From assembly GCA_031772625.1 (NCBI GenBank), contig CM062814.1:366207750-366271749 (forward strand): DNA of 64,000 nt. Direction: 5' to 3'. This DNA comes from Pinus tabuliformis. Its lineage: Eukaryota; Streptophyta; Pinopsida; Pinales; Pinaceae. A model generated the notes under the pieces. That model searched no databases, was not told the origin of the DNA, and saw nothing but the letters and a program-made list of their open reading frames with translations. A program made the position numbers and the translations under genes. Positions within the stretch are counted from its first letter, which is position 1. Every line of letters starts with the position of its first letter. This document shows positions 12,201-23,546 of this stretch, piece by piece.

Positions 12201-13204
12201 TAGTAACTAGAAAATCCAAGAAAACTGTGTACCTCTGTTTGAGTGGTTGGGAGTGGGAATTAGAAAAATTATTTGAACTTTGGCTAGGTCTACTTGTATG
12301 CCAGCTGCTGAGATATAATGGCCTAGAATAAGTCCTTCAGTCATCATCATATAGCATTTTTCATGGCTCAAACAGAGCCTAGTGGCGATGCAGCGCTGCA
12401 AAACTTTTTCCAGTGTGTTTAATGCTGGATCAAAATCATCTCCGTATGGTGTAAAATCATCCATGTATACTTCGATTCCTTCATTTATTAAATCTGAAAG
12501 GATGATGAGGATAGCCCTTTGAAATGTGGCAGGAGCATTGCATAAGCCAAAAGGTAGAACTCTGTAGGCAAATGTTCCCCAAGGACAAGTAAAAGTGGTT
12601 TTGTCTTGGTCTTTAGGGGCAATCTGAATCTAATTGTATCCATTGAAGCCATCTAAGAAATTAAAGAATTTCTTTCCTGCCAGAGTGTCTAATTCTTGGT
12701 CAATGAATGGAAGGGGAAAGTGGTCTTTTTGTGTTGCTTTATTTAGTTCTCTATAATCTACTCAATCCTCCACTTCCCATTCTTCTTTGGTACCACAACA
12801 AGTGGAGAGACCCATTTACTATCGGAGATAGGGTAGATGAAGTTCACATCTAAAAGTTTTTGAAGTTAAACTTTTACAATGTCTTTTAGATGAGGATTAA
12901 GTCTCCTTTGTGGTTGGCGAATAGGTCTCACATACTTTTCTATGTAAATGTGGTGTGTACATATCTGGTGATCAATTCCTTTCATATCAGGATAGTCCCA
13001 TGCAAATGCTTCTTTGTATTTCCTCAGTAGTTGGATGAGCTTCTCTTCTTGTTCGAAAGTCAAGCTGGCATTAATGTTTAAAGTCTTTCCTGGGTCAATT
13101 TCTACACTTTTACTACTTGAGACAGAGGTAGTAGGTATTGTTTGATCGTGTGTATCTTTAAGAGGATCTTCTTCTAATTCATTATCAAATGTTGCTTCTA
13201 GCAT
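12200..13204 (-). pseudogene. Element C reverse transcriptase
   Basis: Starts with the linker FEQEEKLIQLLRKYKEAFAW and HHIYIEKYVRPIRQPQRR, then fingers (FIYPISDSKWVSPLVVVPKK near 12790-12850), and the active-site YMDDFTPYG near 12455-12475, followed by the thumb (LILGHYISAAGIQVD). At least three frames are needed to follow it and several stops occur. The continuous counterpart in element E shows what is missing. Synthesises DNA from element RNA in family terms; inactive here. Confidence 0.85.
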
Positions 13205-13399
13205 GTGACATTGTATGCGAGATCTGGGTTCAGTTTGGCTAAGAAAATTGTTAATGGCATCGTCTTCTATTTGGTCTTTGAAATCGAGGGCCTCTTCTAT
13301 GGTTAATAGAGATCTAATATTTTCGGTGAGGTATGATACAGGATGCTTGTTAATTTTTATTATTGTGGCACTTGGCTGCGTTGGGGGATATAAAGCTAG

Positions 13400-14652
13400 A
13401 TTCTTGATATTTGCCCCCTAGTTATGGTCATACTGCCTTGTCGGCAGCCAATATAAGCATCGGTAGTTGCAAGCCAAGGTTTGCCTAAAATCAATGGATG
13501 TCCATCAAATCAGTTTTTGGGGTTTATTATCAGAAAATTGGCCGGATACTCCCAGGAGTCAACGAATACCATGACATCATGTAGTGTGCCTTCTGGCCGA
13601 ACCATAGATCGGTTAGCCAGTTCTAGTAAAGTGGAGGTCAGTTCTGCTGATGTAATGCCCAGTTTTTGGCAAGTGGTGGTTGTTAAGATATTAATTGCGG
13701 CTCCTAGATCAACTAAGGAATTTGAGAAGGTTTTCCCATTGATTTGTACGGTTACTATTGGATTTCCTGGGTCTTCGTATTTAATGGGTGTTTCTTTCCC
13801 TGATAATAAGTCGGATAGAGTGCCAACTACTTGGACTTTTGGGTTGTTTGTTATTTTCCTCCTTGGTTTCTTTATACATAGCTCTTTGATAGTCTTTGCA
13901 TATATCGGAATGTCTTGAATGGCTTGGAGGAGTGGGATTTTTATGTACAAATTTTGTAGTTCTCCCAGAATGTCAAAATCAGGGTATTGTATAGGTCGAG
14001 GTATAATTAAGCGTTCTGGGAATGGGGGAGAGGATGTGGTTGCTGGATCATGAATTTGTTGTCTGATCATGTCCTCTTCTTGTGGCAGTTGTTCCATAGG
14101 TAATTGATTTTCAACTTGAGCTGTTTTATCTCCCTCTGTTTCAATGATACACCCAAATCTTAATTGAAGGTCATTACACTCCCTTAGATCGGTTCCTATC
14201 TCTAGTGTCTCAATTATTTGAATGGATTGAACCAGTCTATTATTTGGATTGGGGTTGGGTTGGGCTGGGAGTTGCGGTCTTAAGTTAGGATGGGGGTTTT
14301 TTTGTAATGTTGGCAGTGTAGGTTGAGGTAGCGGGATGGTTCCTACTGGTTGATTCATCGATCTTTGCCAGTTTGTCTGCCAGGCTTGAATCTGTGAAGT
14401 TGGAGGGGTCCATTGTGCTGGATATGCATTATTTTGCCAATATGGTGGGGTATAGGGAAAATTTGGCCAATTGGGTTGGCTTGCTTGATTCGGCCATGGA
14501 GATGATGAAGGAAATGATTACTGTGACCAATTCGGGAAGGGAGGTTGATTTTGCCACATTGTATTATATTGTTGAGCATGATATTGTGGAGGCTGAAAAG
14601 AAGAAACTGGGTCTGAAAACATACCTGATTGTCGCAGCTGCCATTGACGGTG
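13400..14652 (-). pseudogene. Element C proline-rich linker and aspartic protease
   Basis: In the same frame as gag. A proline- and asparagine-rich segment (14290-14580) leads to a retropepsin-like domain: SLVDLGAAINIL near 13680-13720 is the active-site motif (DLGA in place of DSGA, as in related plant elements), and SWEYPANFLI near 13530 and LILGKPWLATTDAYIG near 13470 are conserved downstream strands. A TGA interrupts near 13510. It would process the polyprotein. Confidence 0.8.
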
Positions 14653-16179
14653 CTAATTAAGTAGATACACCGATTCTAGCTCTTCTTTTGCTTCCTTGTA
14701 TACTACTTTCAATCCAGGAAGTGAGGGGTAGCTCTCTGTGGAGTGGTCTTTTGTACAAATGGTGTAAACTTGGACTGCATCTAATGGACACTCCTTATGG
14801 CTGTGTTTCTTTCTGCATCTGGGACAGAAGATTGCCAAATTCTGTTCTGCTTCTTCTTGCTTTTGTTTGGCCTGCATAATATCAAGTTGTGTTGTCAGTG
14901 TCCCCAATATGTCAGTTTTAAAATTTTCTAATAAATTTCCAATTTCTACACAAGTTACTCCTTCTGCCGAAGTTCTGTTATCTCTTGCAAACCGATCATG
15001 TTCTGCTGGTTTTAGTCTTGTGCTACCTCTCGAGCTCCTGATACATAGATTAATAATGTCAGCAAAATTTTCCTAATAAATATCTCCTTTTCCCATAATA
15101 TTTAGTGTTTCAATCTATTGTTCCTTCATTCCCCTAATTAATGTTGTTTTTAATACATTATCAAGTAATGGTAATGATGCATAAGGAGATCTTTGAAGAT
15201 TATACTAGAAACATTCCACATATTCTTCTAATGTTTCATTTGGTCTAGCTACCATCTGAAATATTTCATCTTTTAATTCTCTAGACCTGCAACAGTCCTG
15301 ATATTTTTTTAGAAAAGACTCTTTCATTTGGTCCCAATTATTTATAACACCACCACGTAATCCCATAAACCATCTTAGAGCAACCCCTTTTAATGTGGAG
15401 GGAAATAATTTCACTTTCTGGGGGTCGGTGGTATATTCATATCCTCTACACAGCACGTCAAATTCGAATAAAAATGCATCCGGATCTTCTGATGTAAGGC
15501 CATGGAATGTAGGGATATGCTGGAGAGGAATTGCTTTCATAGGTGCATTAGCTGTAGTATCCACAATGGGGTATTGTAGTGTAGAGGTTTGGATGTTTGG
15601 CTGGTTATGGGCCATTTGGTCAAATATATGCCAATAACCTTCTGGGATGTCTATGAGGGTATTCCTAGGTTATTGGGGGGGAATGGCCTTAACAGCACTT
15701 ACTTTATTTGGGATGATGAGAGTGTCTAATGTCTGGGAGGGTTCAGGTTCTCGAGTTTCTTCAACTTTGTTATAAATGATTTTTGCAGCACTTCCCTTAT
15801 CTGGGCTGCTTAATGGCTATATTACCCCAAGAGGAGATTTTGGTTCTTCAGTTTCTCCTGTTTCTCCTCTTCCTTCACAGAGATTGCTAAGGTTCCCTTC
15901 TTGCAATGATTTTGGGCTAGAATTTTCAATTTCTTGAAAATCTTGCTCTTCGGTTTGACTATGCACCTCAGCAAAGGCTACAGATGGTGATCCTGTGGCC
16001 TGAAGGGAACTAGTAGGCTGTCTAGAAGTAACTTTTCTAGGTCCTACTGAAGGCTGAGATTTTGCTTTTTTAAGGATTTTGTCTATAAAGGTCAATTGGC
16101 CAAGGGTCACCGGCCCCTTAGCTTTATCGGGCTTAGGTAGAGGTTTGGGATTCTTTTCAGGCTTTTTCTGCTTAATCAT
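14653..16179 (-). pseudogene. Element C gag
   Basis: A single frame of about 509 codons with five in-frame stops. N-terminal 120 residues are basic, then Ser/Glu-rich; the retrotransposon gag core is at 15205-15615 (FHGLTSEDPDAFLFEF, LRWFMGL, SFLKKYQDCCRSRE, ETLEEYVECF). Near 14740-14860 a cysteine/histidine motif (IFCPRCRKKHSHKECP ... CTKDHSTESYPSLPG) matches the one in the element E gag and is probably a zinc-binding nucleic-acid contact. Most stops are TAG or TAA where a glutamine codon is expected. Confidence 0.85.
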
Positions 16180-16359
16180 GCACTCAAATCAACTTCTAAG
16201 TTCTACCCAAACAAAATAGCAACAAATCTGTAGGAAAGTGGGTAGGGGAGTAGGGCTATTACATACTCCACACCAGGTTCTTACCTTTCGTTTTTAAAAC
16301 ATAGTTCTTTCCTAACAGGTTCTGACACTACTCTGAAAAAAAACAAATGGCTACACTCT

Positions 16360-16377
16360 TCCTCGGCAATGACGCCA
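16360..16377 (-). other. Primer-binding site of element C (tRNA-Asp type)
   Basis: Minus strand TGGCGTCATTGCCGAGGA, three bases after the 5' LTR, differs by three transitions from the complement of the plant tRNA-Asp 3' end as I know it. Element E has the same type of site. Confidence 0.75.
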
Positions 16378-16380
16378 AAC

Positions 16381-18067
16381 TTTCTAGTTGTAAAAAGGGT
16401 CTTTTTCACCTCTATTTACCCCACATTAACTTATCAATCCAGGAATGATTTGTTATCTCAAAGAGTGTACTCAATTTGAGGCGATCATTTGTCAGAGTAA
16501 TGCTGGTAGTATAGTGCTAAAAATACAAGAGTAAACGGATGCTTAAAACAAGATCTACTTATAGCAAAACACTTTAAGACTTAAATCATTCATTCAGAAA
16601 ACTAAGTAAATTATCAGTCAAGGGTACAGTAACAATAACTCATCCCTCTGTAAACTGATGTAATTTGAAGATAATCAAGGAACAGATCATCAACCTGGGA
16701 ACTAGACAACAAATGTCAATGCTCACTATAGTTTTAGATTGTTCAAAGCAATGACAATGTGAATAATAGGAAATGGAACAACAACTATAATTGAAACAAC
16801 AACTAGGAAATGGAACAGCAACTAGTTCTTATAAATAGCGAAACCTTATTCGAAGGAGATATAGGCAGCAATCGTATCCTACAGAAATCAGATAGCAATC
16901 CTTACTCTAAGAATAAATCGGACAACAAACGGGAATAGAACGACAACTGATTAGCAATGAAATATAGAACAACACTTAGAGCCAATTGTGAATGTACAGT
17001 AAACTGAAATGAATAACACACATAGCACACCTTGATATTGAGAGAAACAGTAATCTGACTCCAATACTACAAATATTAATCTCAGTTACAAAGAATAACG
17101 ATTGCAATTCGTAATGGAACAACAATGTCAATTGAACAACAAACATGGTTAATTATAAACCATAGATGAATACAGTAATACCAACTTAAGAATGTTACAG
17201 CCCGGTTACTCTGTAATTGAACAACAATAGCATTCTGTAAGGAACAATAATGTTACATCAATGATTAAAGGAACAACAATGCGTTACAAGGTCAGAATGA
17301 ACAATACGACATTCCTGTCATAGAGAATGATATTGTAAATATAACAGAGTCGTGATGTAAAATAAAAAAACACATCATATTATCGAACAAATCTGATAAT
17401 GAAAACCACACACGAATTAAAGATAATGGTATAGGAGAAAGTGTTCCACCATGGCTGGGCCCTTAGCCTCTAGGGATACACCGCTTGAGATTATTCGAGA
17501 ATCAAAGATGGAACAGCAACCAGATTTATATTAAAGCATCCAAGCAGAGTTACAGTGGATCACTTCTCAACGAGAGTCGATGATCAAAGTTTTAAATACA
17601 AAGAGAAATTACATAAGAATAACAATAGGTCCCCCCGGGCTAGCAGTGCTGCCCCTTTTTATAATAGCCGAGTGGAGATATCAATGATGCAAAAATAGTT
17701 AAGATTGCAATCGCCAAACTATTAATTCCAGTTATCCCTTTGTTCTCTTGCGCCGATTCGATATCTCCTTTTCCTTTGCTTGGCTGATACACTCCAATTT
17801 GGATTTCCTTGTCCGCATATGGTTTCCTGCCACAGGGACAGCAGTTAACTCTGCCCTGTCTTTTTCTTTGGGACGACAATCTTTCGTTTTTCCATTTTTC
17901 TGCATAAGAAAATAGTGATTATTAGTTGTTTTGCGTTACATACAAATCTCATAGATTTTTCCATAATTTCTTATTATTTACCTAGTTCATGATGCAAAGG
18001 GATTATGAGTTTTTAAATAAAAGATGATGAAATAATCAATAAAACATACCTTCTTCAGCACTCCACA
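16381..18067 (-). repeat. Element C 5' LTR (right)
   Basis: 1687 bp, homologous to 2128-3802 over its whole length. First bases are mutated (TTTCTAG for TGTCGAG), last bases CTCCACA. Promoter-side TATA box at 17654-17663. Confidence 0.9.
17654..17663 (-). promoter_or_regulatory. TATA box of element C 5' LTR
   Basis: Minus strand TATAAAAAGG, conserved in both LTR copies. As this is the 5' LTR it is the promoter expected to drive the element transcript. Confidence 0.6.
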
Positions 18068-18072
18068 AACTC
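18068..18072. repeat. Target-site duplication of element C, right copy (AACTC)
   Basis: Identical to 2123-2127. Confidence 0.85.
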
Positions 18073-19974
18073 ATTCGCTTGTCTATGTAGCTCATGTTCT
18101 TCCTCGAGTTATGGCTTCAGCACATGAAACTCCTTCTTTGTCCCATTCTTTGTCTTCACACTATATTCATGTCATGCCGTCACCTCATAGCCCGAGTCTC
18201 CAAAGTTGCTTTCATCACCAGTGGATCTGCTTAAGCTTGCAACTTTCTTCTGGCTCTCTGTTGTCAACAATAGTCCTCTTGGATTAGTTGCATCTGCTAT
18301 GCTGCCTTCAGTTGTTATTCATGATGTTGCTCATTGTAATGTTGATGTCATCATATACAAGTCAATTGGGTAGATAAGTCCATAGACACTTGATCGACTG
18401 CATCTCCAAGTGTGCTTTGAATGGTGTGTTTGACTCTGCTCTTTTGCAAACCATTGTACCTATACTACCGAGAAGTAGATTAACACCTGCGATACCTGGA
18501 GACATGGAAACACTCATGACAAGCAATCTATCAGTTGAAAACCAAAATCAACTTGAGAACTGACTTGCAACATACTTGTGTGACTAATCATGAAGGTTGC
18601 GCAATTTCTGCCGAGAGGTCGGGAGACTGACTACGAAGACTGCACAAGGCACAATATTGGATGCTGGGAGGCTGACTAACTATTTGAATAGCACAATGCA
18701 CAGTAAAATCTGTCTACTGACTGTTGGAACTACGCAGTGTATAATATTAGCTGGCAATGGTTGCAGGCTTAGTGACTGCATTGCGCAATTTTTTGGGCTA
18801 GCAGTCAGTGTCCCTCAGAATTGCACAATTAAAGACTGGAGGATAGTCACTGGAAATGTGGATTTCCTGAGAGGAAGATAGATCCTTCCCTCTTAGGATT
18901 GTGCAATGTTGTCTTGGTAAGGCAGATTCTGTGCCAAGGCTTCCGAGACTCACTGACGGGAAACTAAAAGTGAATGTGAATGCGAATGCATGGCGATACT
19001 GAGGGTAATCATAAGTGTATGATCGTGCATGCAAACAATGAATGACAGATTCATAAAATAGAACATCATGCATGTGGGTGAGGCGAGTTGTTGAATTGGT
19101 GACTGTTCGTGTAAAATAGTTTCATGCATGCAACAACAGTGTGATGTTAATGAAAACTGAAATGGTGCTAGTACAAGCTAGTATGTATCAAAAAAACAGT
19201 AAGCATTCACTGAAATCAAGAAGACAACATTCATATGAAGCGAAACACAAAAAGCGCCAGAAATGCAACACAAGACATGGGAAGCGGCCTTACCCCAAAA
19301 CAACTGAGCTAAACATGCCGACGGCTCCAAGATGCGATGTGGGATGTCAGAGCTACAAGGTTGATGTTAGGAATTAGCTTTGCATCATCTGGTTCATAGG
19401 TTTTGATTAAATCGAAGATGTGACGCGCATGCCAAAAATCTAGGAATAGCGACACTTGGTGGGAGGTTTCCGAGATGATCCTTGCATGTAACCTCCAGCA
19501 GCTAAATGTAGATCCATGAATCAAGGGATGCCTTAGCATACTGCCCTGGGGGAATCAACCCATGCATGAAAATTGGTTTTGATCAGTCCTGGAGGGAACC
19601 GATCAACTAAACTGCACATGTAAGAGGTTTCTCAACTCCTCGGAGAAAATGTGCATTTCTGGAAGGGAGATGGTCTAGCTGCCCAAGATATTTGTGCAAT
19701 TTCTGGGAAGAGTAGTTGACTACTTCCCAAGATCGTGAAATTTATGGGCTGAGTAGCCCTGCTGGGAGGAATTGCACAATTTTCTAGATGAAGCTTGACT
19801 GGTAGAATTGCGCAATTCTAGAGCCCAGCAGGCTACCAGACAAAATTGTGCAATTTATGGAGGGAAGGTTGCTTGCCCTCTAGAATTGCACTATTTCTTA
19901 AGGGAGCTGCTCAGCTTGCATCTGAACCAAGTCCAGACAAACAACCTGTGAGTGGGGTGCATTAAACTCTGATA
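18073..19974 (-). repeat. Element B 3' LTR, inner part, truncated
   Basis: Resumes the B LTR right after element C and its TSD and matches about 43475-45365. Similarity stops near 19974, whereas the 5' LTR continues to 45512, so about 150 bp of LTR end plus the polypurine tract are lost. Contains the palindrome array listed separately at 19690-19897. Confidence 0.8.
19690..19897. repeat. Palindrome array in B 3' LTR
   Basis: Six copies of an AAATTGCGCAATTT-like palindrome centred near 19697, 19736 (decayed), 19776, 19811, 19849 and 19889, about 39 bases apart, matching the array at 45091-45294. Further scattered copies are near 18597, 18783, 18820 and 18900. Confidence 0.75.
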
Positions 19975-21299
19975 GATAGTGGACCTTGTTTGTGAAAATC
20001 AAATCTAACACCTCCGGAAGTATTATTCAATTCTCAGTTTGTCTTCGTTTCACACTAGGTTGATTGTAAGATGTAGCATCCGCCAATATATTGGGCAATT
20101 GAAACACATTCAAAGCTAAGTCGACATAATATTTTCAATTGTGGTTGAGGGGTATATTGATGCACAAGCATTATAGTCATCAGAGTCTTAGTTTCATCTT
20201 TGGTGTTTCTCTGTTGCCATCATGCCTGGACAGTACCTCGACGGAGTCACATAGGAACACAAGAATGGATCCGCTACCAGCGAGCTTGGTCAGTACCCCA
20301 GTGGAGTTACTTGCATCACCTCTCTCCACAGGAAGCCTTTCTCTTCTTCGCCTTATTCATTTTTCATTTTTTTCAAACTTTTTTTTTTTTATTTCTATTT
20401 TTCATCTTCGTAACTCTACATAACACTTATTCATTTTAGAGGCTGAAGAGGGATCCCGGCTTATTGAGAGAAGAAGAGGTTGGTCTTGAAGGGAATTATT
20501 TTATTATACCTCGGACGTGCCTATTAAGGTTTTCCCCCTCACCTTACTCTACTTGACTAGGATGACAAGGGTTAACCCAAAAACAACCGACTAGAGTAGG
20601 TGATACTAGTTAGTGTGCAAGCGTTGTGCTTTCATGAAGGTTTACTTCGAACAATATGTATTTTCCATTGATGTATCATGGACTGAAGACAACAAGTTAT
20701 TACATAAGAAAGTGGACAACAGATAACCAAATTTTGATAGTTGTACAAGTCCTCTTTTACTTTACCAACCTTGTTTCAGGAATCATACATGGTTTCATGC
20801 GAAACTAACCTACGAGCAAAACAAGAAAGAAAAAAACAAATCAAAGAAGAAGCATAAGCAAAAGCAAAAGCAAGGTGAGTAAGCAAACAAGAAAGCATAC
20901 AAATAAACCAACAAAGCAAGTAAGAAAACAAGCATGCAAGAAAACAGATTGAAAGAAAACACTACTCCTGCTCCTAAGCTAACGATGCATGGGCCATCTC
21001 ACGTGAAGTGATACTTCCAATGTAGCCACTGGCGCATTGGTTGAACGATGTTGGTGAAGGCATGGTTCACGAAAAAGTTAGTTGTGTGAACCAACAAACA
21101 AGAAATATGTAACAGTGAAGACAAACACACTCTGAGTTTGAAAGCATCCACAGAACGAAAATGAGTGAAAGGGAACGACATGCATTCTGTGGAGTTACCA
21201 TGGCCTTGGGCTACATTGCATGCAGATGTTGAGTGTATGTATTCTCTTGAATGTGACAAGAAAGTAGATGTGAGAAAGTTAGACCACTTACATTGTGCA
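19975..21299. other. Element B internal region, non-coding 3' part
   Basis: No reading frame I can support. Includes a T-rich run near 20380-20400 and a stretch of AAGCAAAA-type repeats near 20820-20950. Lies between the end of the B gag frame and the truncated 3' LTR. The expected polypurine tract is absent. Confidence 0.5.
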
Positions 21300-21388
21300 T
21301 GTGTGCTTGCTATGTAAGATTCCTCGAATGCATGAGTGATGGCCTGACATAACCATCAGCTTGGGATAAAGTGCCTCAACAGTTTGTG
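21300..21388 (-). pseudogene. Element B gag frame, third piece
   Basis: Continues the frame of 26368-27036 after removal of element D: it resumes with QTVEALYPKLMVMSG and ends at a stop near 21299. Short, but the frame-perfect join across the copia insertion supports it. Confidence 0.55.
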
Positions 21389-21393
21389 GGGTG
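21389..21393. repeat. Target-site duplication of element D, left copy (GGGTG)
   Basis: Identical to 26363-26367. Confidence 0.9.
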
Positions 21394-21820
21394 TGTAGGT
21401 TTTAACCCCGTACATAAATTACCTGCATACGACTTCTAAAACACATAATATAAACAATGCTAGAGCATAACACATAAAACACATATACACAGATATTTTC
21501 CCCTGGATCCCAAAACTGGGACTACTAGCTTGACTTTTCATTATTTTCCTTTCAATATTACAATACATATTTATACATGCCAAAGCATCCAATACCATGG
21601 ACCGAAAACCATCGCATCCAATACCATGGACCGAAAACCATCGCGTCCAAAAATCATGTGCAAAAATCATGCACAAAACCATAGGTGGGTCTGCCCAACC
21701 TAACATAGGGTCCAAAATCAAAATTTTCTGGGGCACTACCCCAGACCCCATAAAGTGGGGTTACGGGTGCCCTTCAAACCCCCTGTTAACTATGTGGAAA
21801 GAATATAACACAACCCAACA
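21394..21820 (-). repeat. Element D 3' LTR
   Basis: TGTAGG to CCAACA on the plus strand. Contains TATA (minus TATAAATA, 21568-21575) and a 29-base direct duplication at about 21583-21640 that is partly eroded in the other LTR. Confidence 0.93.
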
Positions 21821-21834
21821 TTCTCCCACTTCTT
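21821..21834 (-). other. Polypurine tract of element D
   Basis: Minus strand AAGAAGTGGGAGAA immediately before the 3' LTR. Confidence 0.85.
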
Positions 21835-22025
21835 TTTTTCTCTCCACAAGGGGCCACAAGAGAACTTAGTCATTTTCCCAGCCCTGAAATTCCCATAGTC
21901 TCTCTACACCAAGAGAACTTCCCAGAGCTCACAGATTTTTTCAATGCATCTGCAATATTATTTAAAGTGTCCACCTTTACCAATAACACCTTTTTGTCTT
22001 CTATCACATCACTCACAAAGTGATA

Positions 22026-22811
22026 CTAAACATTAATGTGCTTCTTCCTTGAATGATATGTGGCGTTCTTTGCCAAGAAAATTTCACTTTGGCTATAATA
22101 GTCTATCCTTATAGCTTCTTGTACTAACCCCATACTTGAACACAATTTTTGCAACCAAACTGCTTCCTTGCTTGCATGAGTGGCTACCATGTATTCTGCC
22201 TCTTTAGTTGATAGTGCCACTACAGATTGTTTCTTACTCATCCAACTTATTGCACCTCCAAATAAGTTAAACACATACCCACTTGTAGATCGTCTCTGAT
22301 CCAGATCTCTAGCCCAGTCTACATCAACAAAGCCATAAATATCCAACACTCTGTCCAATCCTGGTCTTCCTTGGTAGCACAAACCATAATCACTAGTGCC
22401 ACGGAAATACCTGAAAACCCGCTTCACTGCTGTCCAATGCTCCTTCCCTGGTTTTGACATAAACCTGCTCAATACTCCCACTACATGTGCAATGTCTGGT
22501 CTAGTACAGATCATTCCATATATCAGACTACTGACTGCACTTGAATATGGAACATGGGACATGTCCTTATCCTCTTCTTGTGTCTTGGGACACTGTTTAG
22601 CAAACAACCTCACACCTACAAGAAAAGGAACCTTCACCGGTTTACTATCCTGCATATTAAACCTCTGTAATATTATCTCGACATACTTCCTCTGGTTTAA
22701 CTAGAGCTTCCTTTTTTCCCAGTCTCTTTTAATTTCCATGACCAAAATATAGTTTGTAGCACCAAGATCTTTCATGTCGAATTTGGAGGACAATTGGGTC
22801 TTAAAATCCTA
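22026..22811 (-). pseudogene. Element D copia RNase H with RT tail
   Basis: After a TAG at 22809-22811 the frame continues through the RT tail, meets a second TAG near 22701, and then is open from 22655. RNase H motifs: GFVDVDWARDLDQRRSTSGYVF, STKEAEYMVATHASKEAVW, and the final KKHINV at a TAG (22026-22028) where related elements read on. The enzyme removes template RNA during reverse transcription. Confidence 0.9.
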
Positions 22812-23546
22812 GATAACTTCTTTGTCCTTTCCAACCAACAACATATCATCCACATACAAGACTAGATAAATAACACAGTCAACAATTAATTTAAAATACA
22901 CACAGTGATCTGCTTTGCTTATGGTGAAGCTAAGTCCCTGTATAAATGTATCAAATTTCTGATACCAGATCCTTGGTGACTGTTTTAACCCATATAGAGA
23001 CTTATTTAACTTAGATACCAGCTCTTTCTTACCCTTCACCGCAAAGCCTTCAGGTTTCTTCATGTAGATCTCCTCTTCCAGATCCCCGTGAAGAAATGTT
23101 GTCTTCACATCCATTTTTTCTACCTCAAAATCAAAAGCAACAACAAAAGATAAAAGTAATATAATAGAAGTTACCTTAGCAACAGGAGAAAAAATATCAC
23201 CAAAATCAATTCCCGGCACCTGGGAATAACCTTTTGCTACCAACCAAGATTTGTATTTCTCCACTTTTCCTTCTGCATTTGTCTTCTTTTTGAACACCCA
23301 TTTGTTGCCAATGGGTTTCCTTCCAGCCAACAACTCCACTAGATCCCAAGCCTCATTTTTGTGCAAACATGCCATTTCATCAACCATGGCCTCTTTCCAA
23401 AGTTTTCCATCCTCTGAATCCACTGCTTCCTTCACAGTTCTAGGATCATCATCAGTAATAGACAAAGCAAAATTTGAACACAAAGCAGATGGACTATACC
23501 TTTCTGGCTGCCTTCTTTCTCGAACTGATCTTCTCACAACCAGAGT
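22809..23546 (-). pseudogene. Element D copia reverse transcriptase
   Basis: Open for 242 residues. Copia RT landmarks in order: WKEAMVDEMACLHKNEAWDL, KPIGNKWVFKKK, LVAKGYSQVPGIDF, FSPVAKVTSI, the mutated MDVKTTFLHGDL, YGLKQSPRIWYQ and the active site YLVLYVDDMLLVGKD. Separated from the upstream integrase frame by a single TAA at 23547-23549, in the same frame. Confidence 0.93.

Larger units (their letters stand above)
2128..18067 (-). mobile_element. Element C: 15.9-kb Ty3/gypsy (Athila/Tat-like) retrotransposon with a third ORF
   Basis: Complete insertion in the B 3' LTR: LTRs 2128-3802 and 16381-18067, TSD AACTC, tRNA-Asp-like primer site, gag, protease, RT, RNase H, integrase, a hairpin repeat array, an AT-rich spacer, a third ORF, polypurine tract. 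Length, primer type, lack of a chromodomain and the extra ORF after integrase fit the Athila/Tat side of gypsy. All ORFs carry stops, so the copy is non-functional. Elements E and G are relatives, not copies: their DNA is not alignable outside the protein motifs. Confidence 0.9.
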
